From: Hermatobates lingyangjiaoensis | Taxonomy: Eukaryota; Arthropoda; Insecta; Hemiptera; Hermatobatidae | Direction: 5' to 3' | NCBI GenBank assembly: GCA_026182355.1 | Contig: JAPFBL010000553.1 | Location: forward strand, 62,001 to 126,000 | DNA: 64,000 bases | In this document: positions 63,946 through 64,000 of the stretch, one piece after another | Layout of the letters: every line of letters starts with the position of its first letter | Numbering within the stretch: position 1 is the stretch's first letter | Program-made: the position numbers and the translations under genes | Notes under the pieces: model-generated | Databases searched by the model: none | Seen by the model: the letters and a program-made list of their open reading frames with translations, nothing else | What the model was told of the DNA's origin: nothing

Positions 63946-64000
63946 TAAATTATACAAAACACGACACAGAAAAAACATATATAACATAAAACATATATAA

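Overview
This window is AT-rich invertebrate-type (metazoan) nuclear DNA. It has no operons, no prokaryotic gene order and no complete host gene. It is full of (TA)n microsatellites, minisatellites, tRNA-derived SINEs, non-LTR retrotransposon remnants, DNA-transposon remnants and, above all, fragments of Penelope-like retroelements (PLEs). I cannot name the phylum from the sequence.

The dominant content is PLE debris. At least six places keep GIY-YIG endonuclease coding sequence (3.7-3.8, 5.3-5.4, 11.2-11.5, 19.1-19.8 in two inverted copies, 40.5-40.8 and 44.2-44.7 kb). One of these also keeps the end of the reverse transcriptase (44.8-45.0 kb). Short pieces of a likely PLE N-terminal coding region (pattern F-N-x-x-C-x-x-E/D-x-L-L-P) run straight into (TA)n tracts at 7.1, 12.7, 39.0, 39.2 and 40.0 kb.

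Many PLE ends carry type I hammerhead ribozyme (HHR) motifs: a CUGANGA box, a stem II hairpin, a GAAA box, and a stem III reduced to a short palindrome (ACGCGU, ACGU, AGAUCU, AAUU, AUAU or AGCU). I distinguish several families by stem II and stem III sequence and call them A-I here. The best motifs lie at 1467, 9462, 9680, 18736, 20167, 40894, 43666, 47523, 52653, 55309, 56985 and 63578. Where element bodies survive, the order is GIY-YIG, then untranslated region, then HHR, then (TA)n.

The second pattern is inverted duplication. More than twenty fold-back structures join two copies of the same PLE end head to head or tail to tail, usually bounded by (TA)n. The largest spans 18680-20256, with arms of about 775 bp that are nearly identical.

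By region: 0-3.7 kb has a 73-bp satellite, one family A end and AT-rich DNA. 3.7-13.1 kb is a PLE and fold-back mosaic. 13.9-15.5 kb is a 24-bp minisatellite. 16.7-17.3 kb is a tandem array of decayed HHR units. 17.5-17.9 kb is ordinary-composition DNA with one candidate exon. 18-21.5 kb holds the giant palindrome. 21.5-32.9 kb is mostly AT-rich spacer with MITEs, SINEs and family B ends. 32.9-34.7 kb is a ~70-bp minisatellite. 37-57 kb is the densest PLE/HHR region, with a 23-29-bp minisatellite at 41.9-42.7 kb and a hAT MITE with target-site duplication at 48.2-48.9 kb. 57-64 kb has a jockey-like RT remnant, a second MITE, GC-richer unique DNA with candidate exons, a SINE and terminal family A palindromes. 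Host genes are represented at most by isolated candidate exons, so the window looks like a large intron or an intergenic region.
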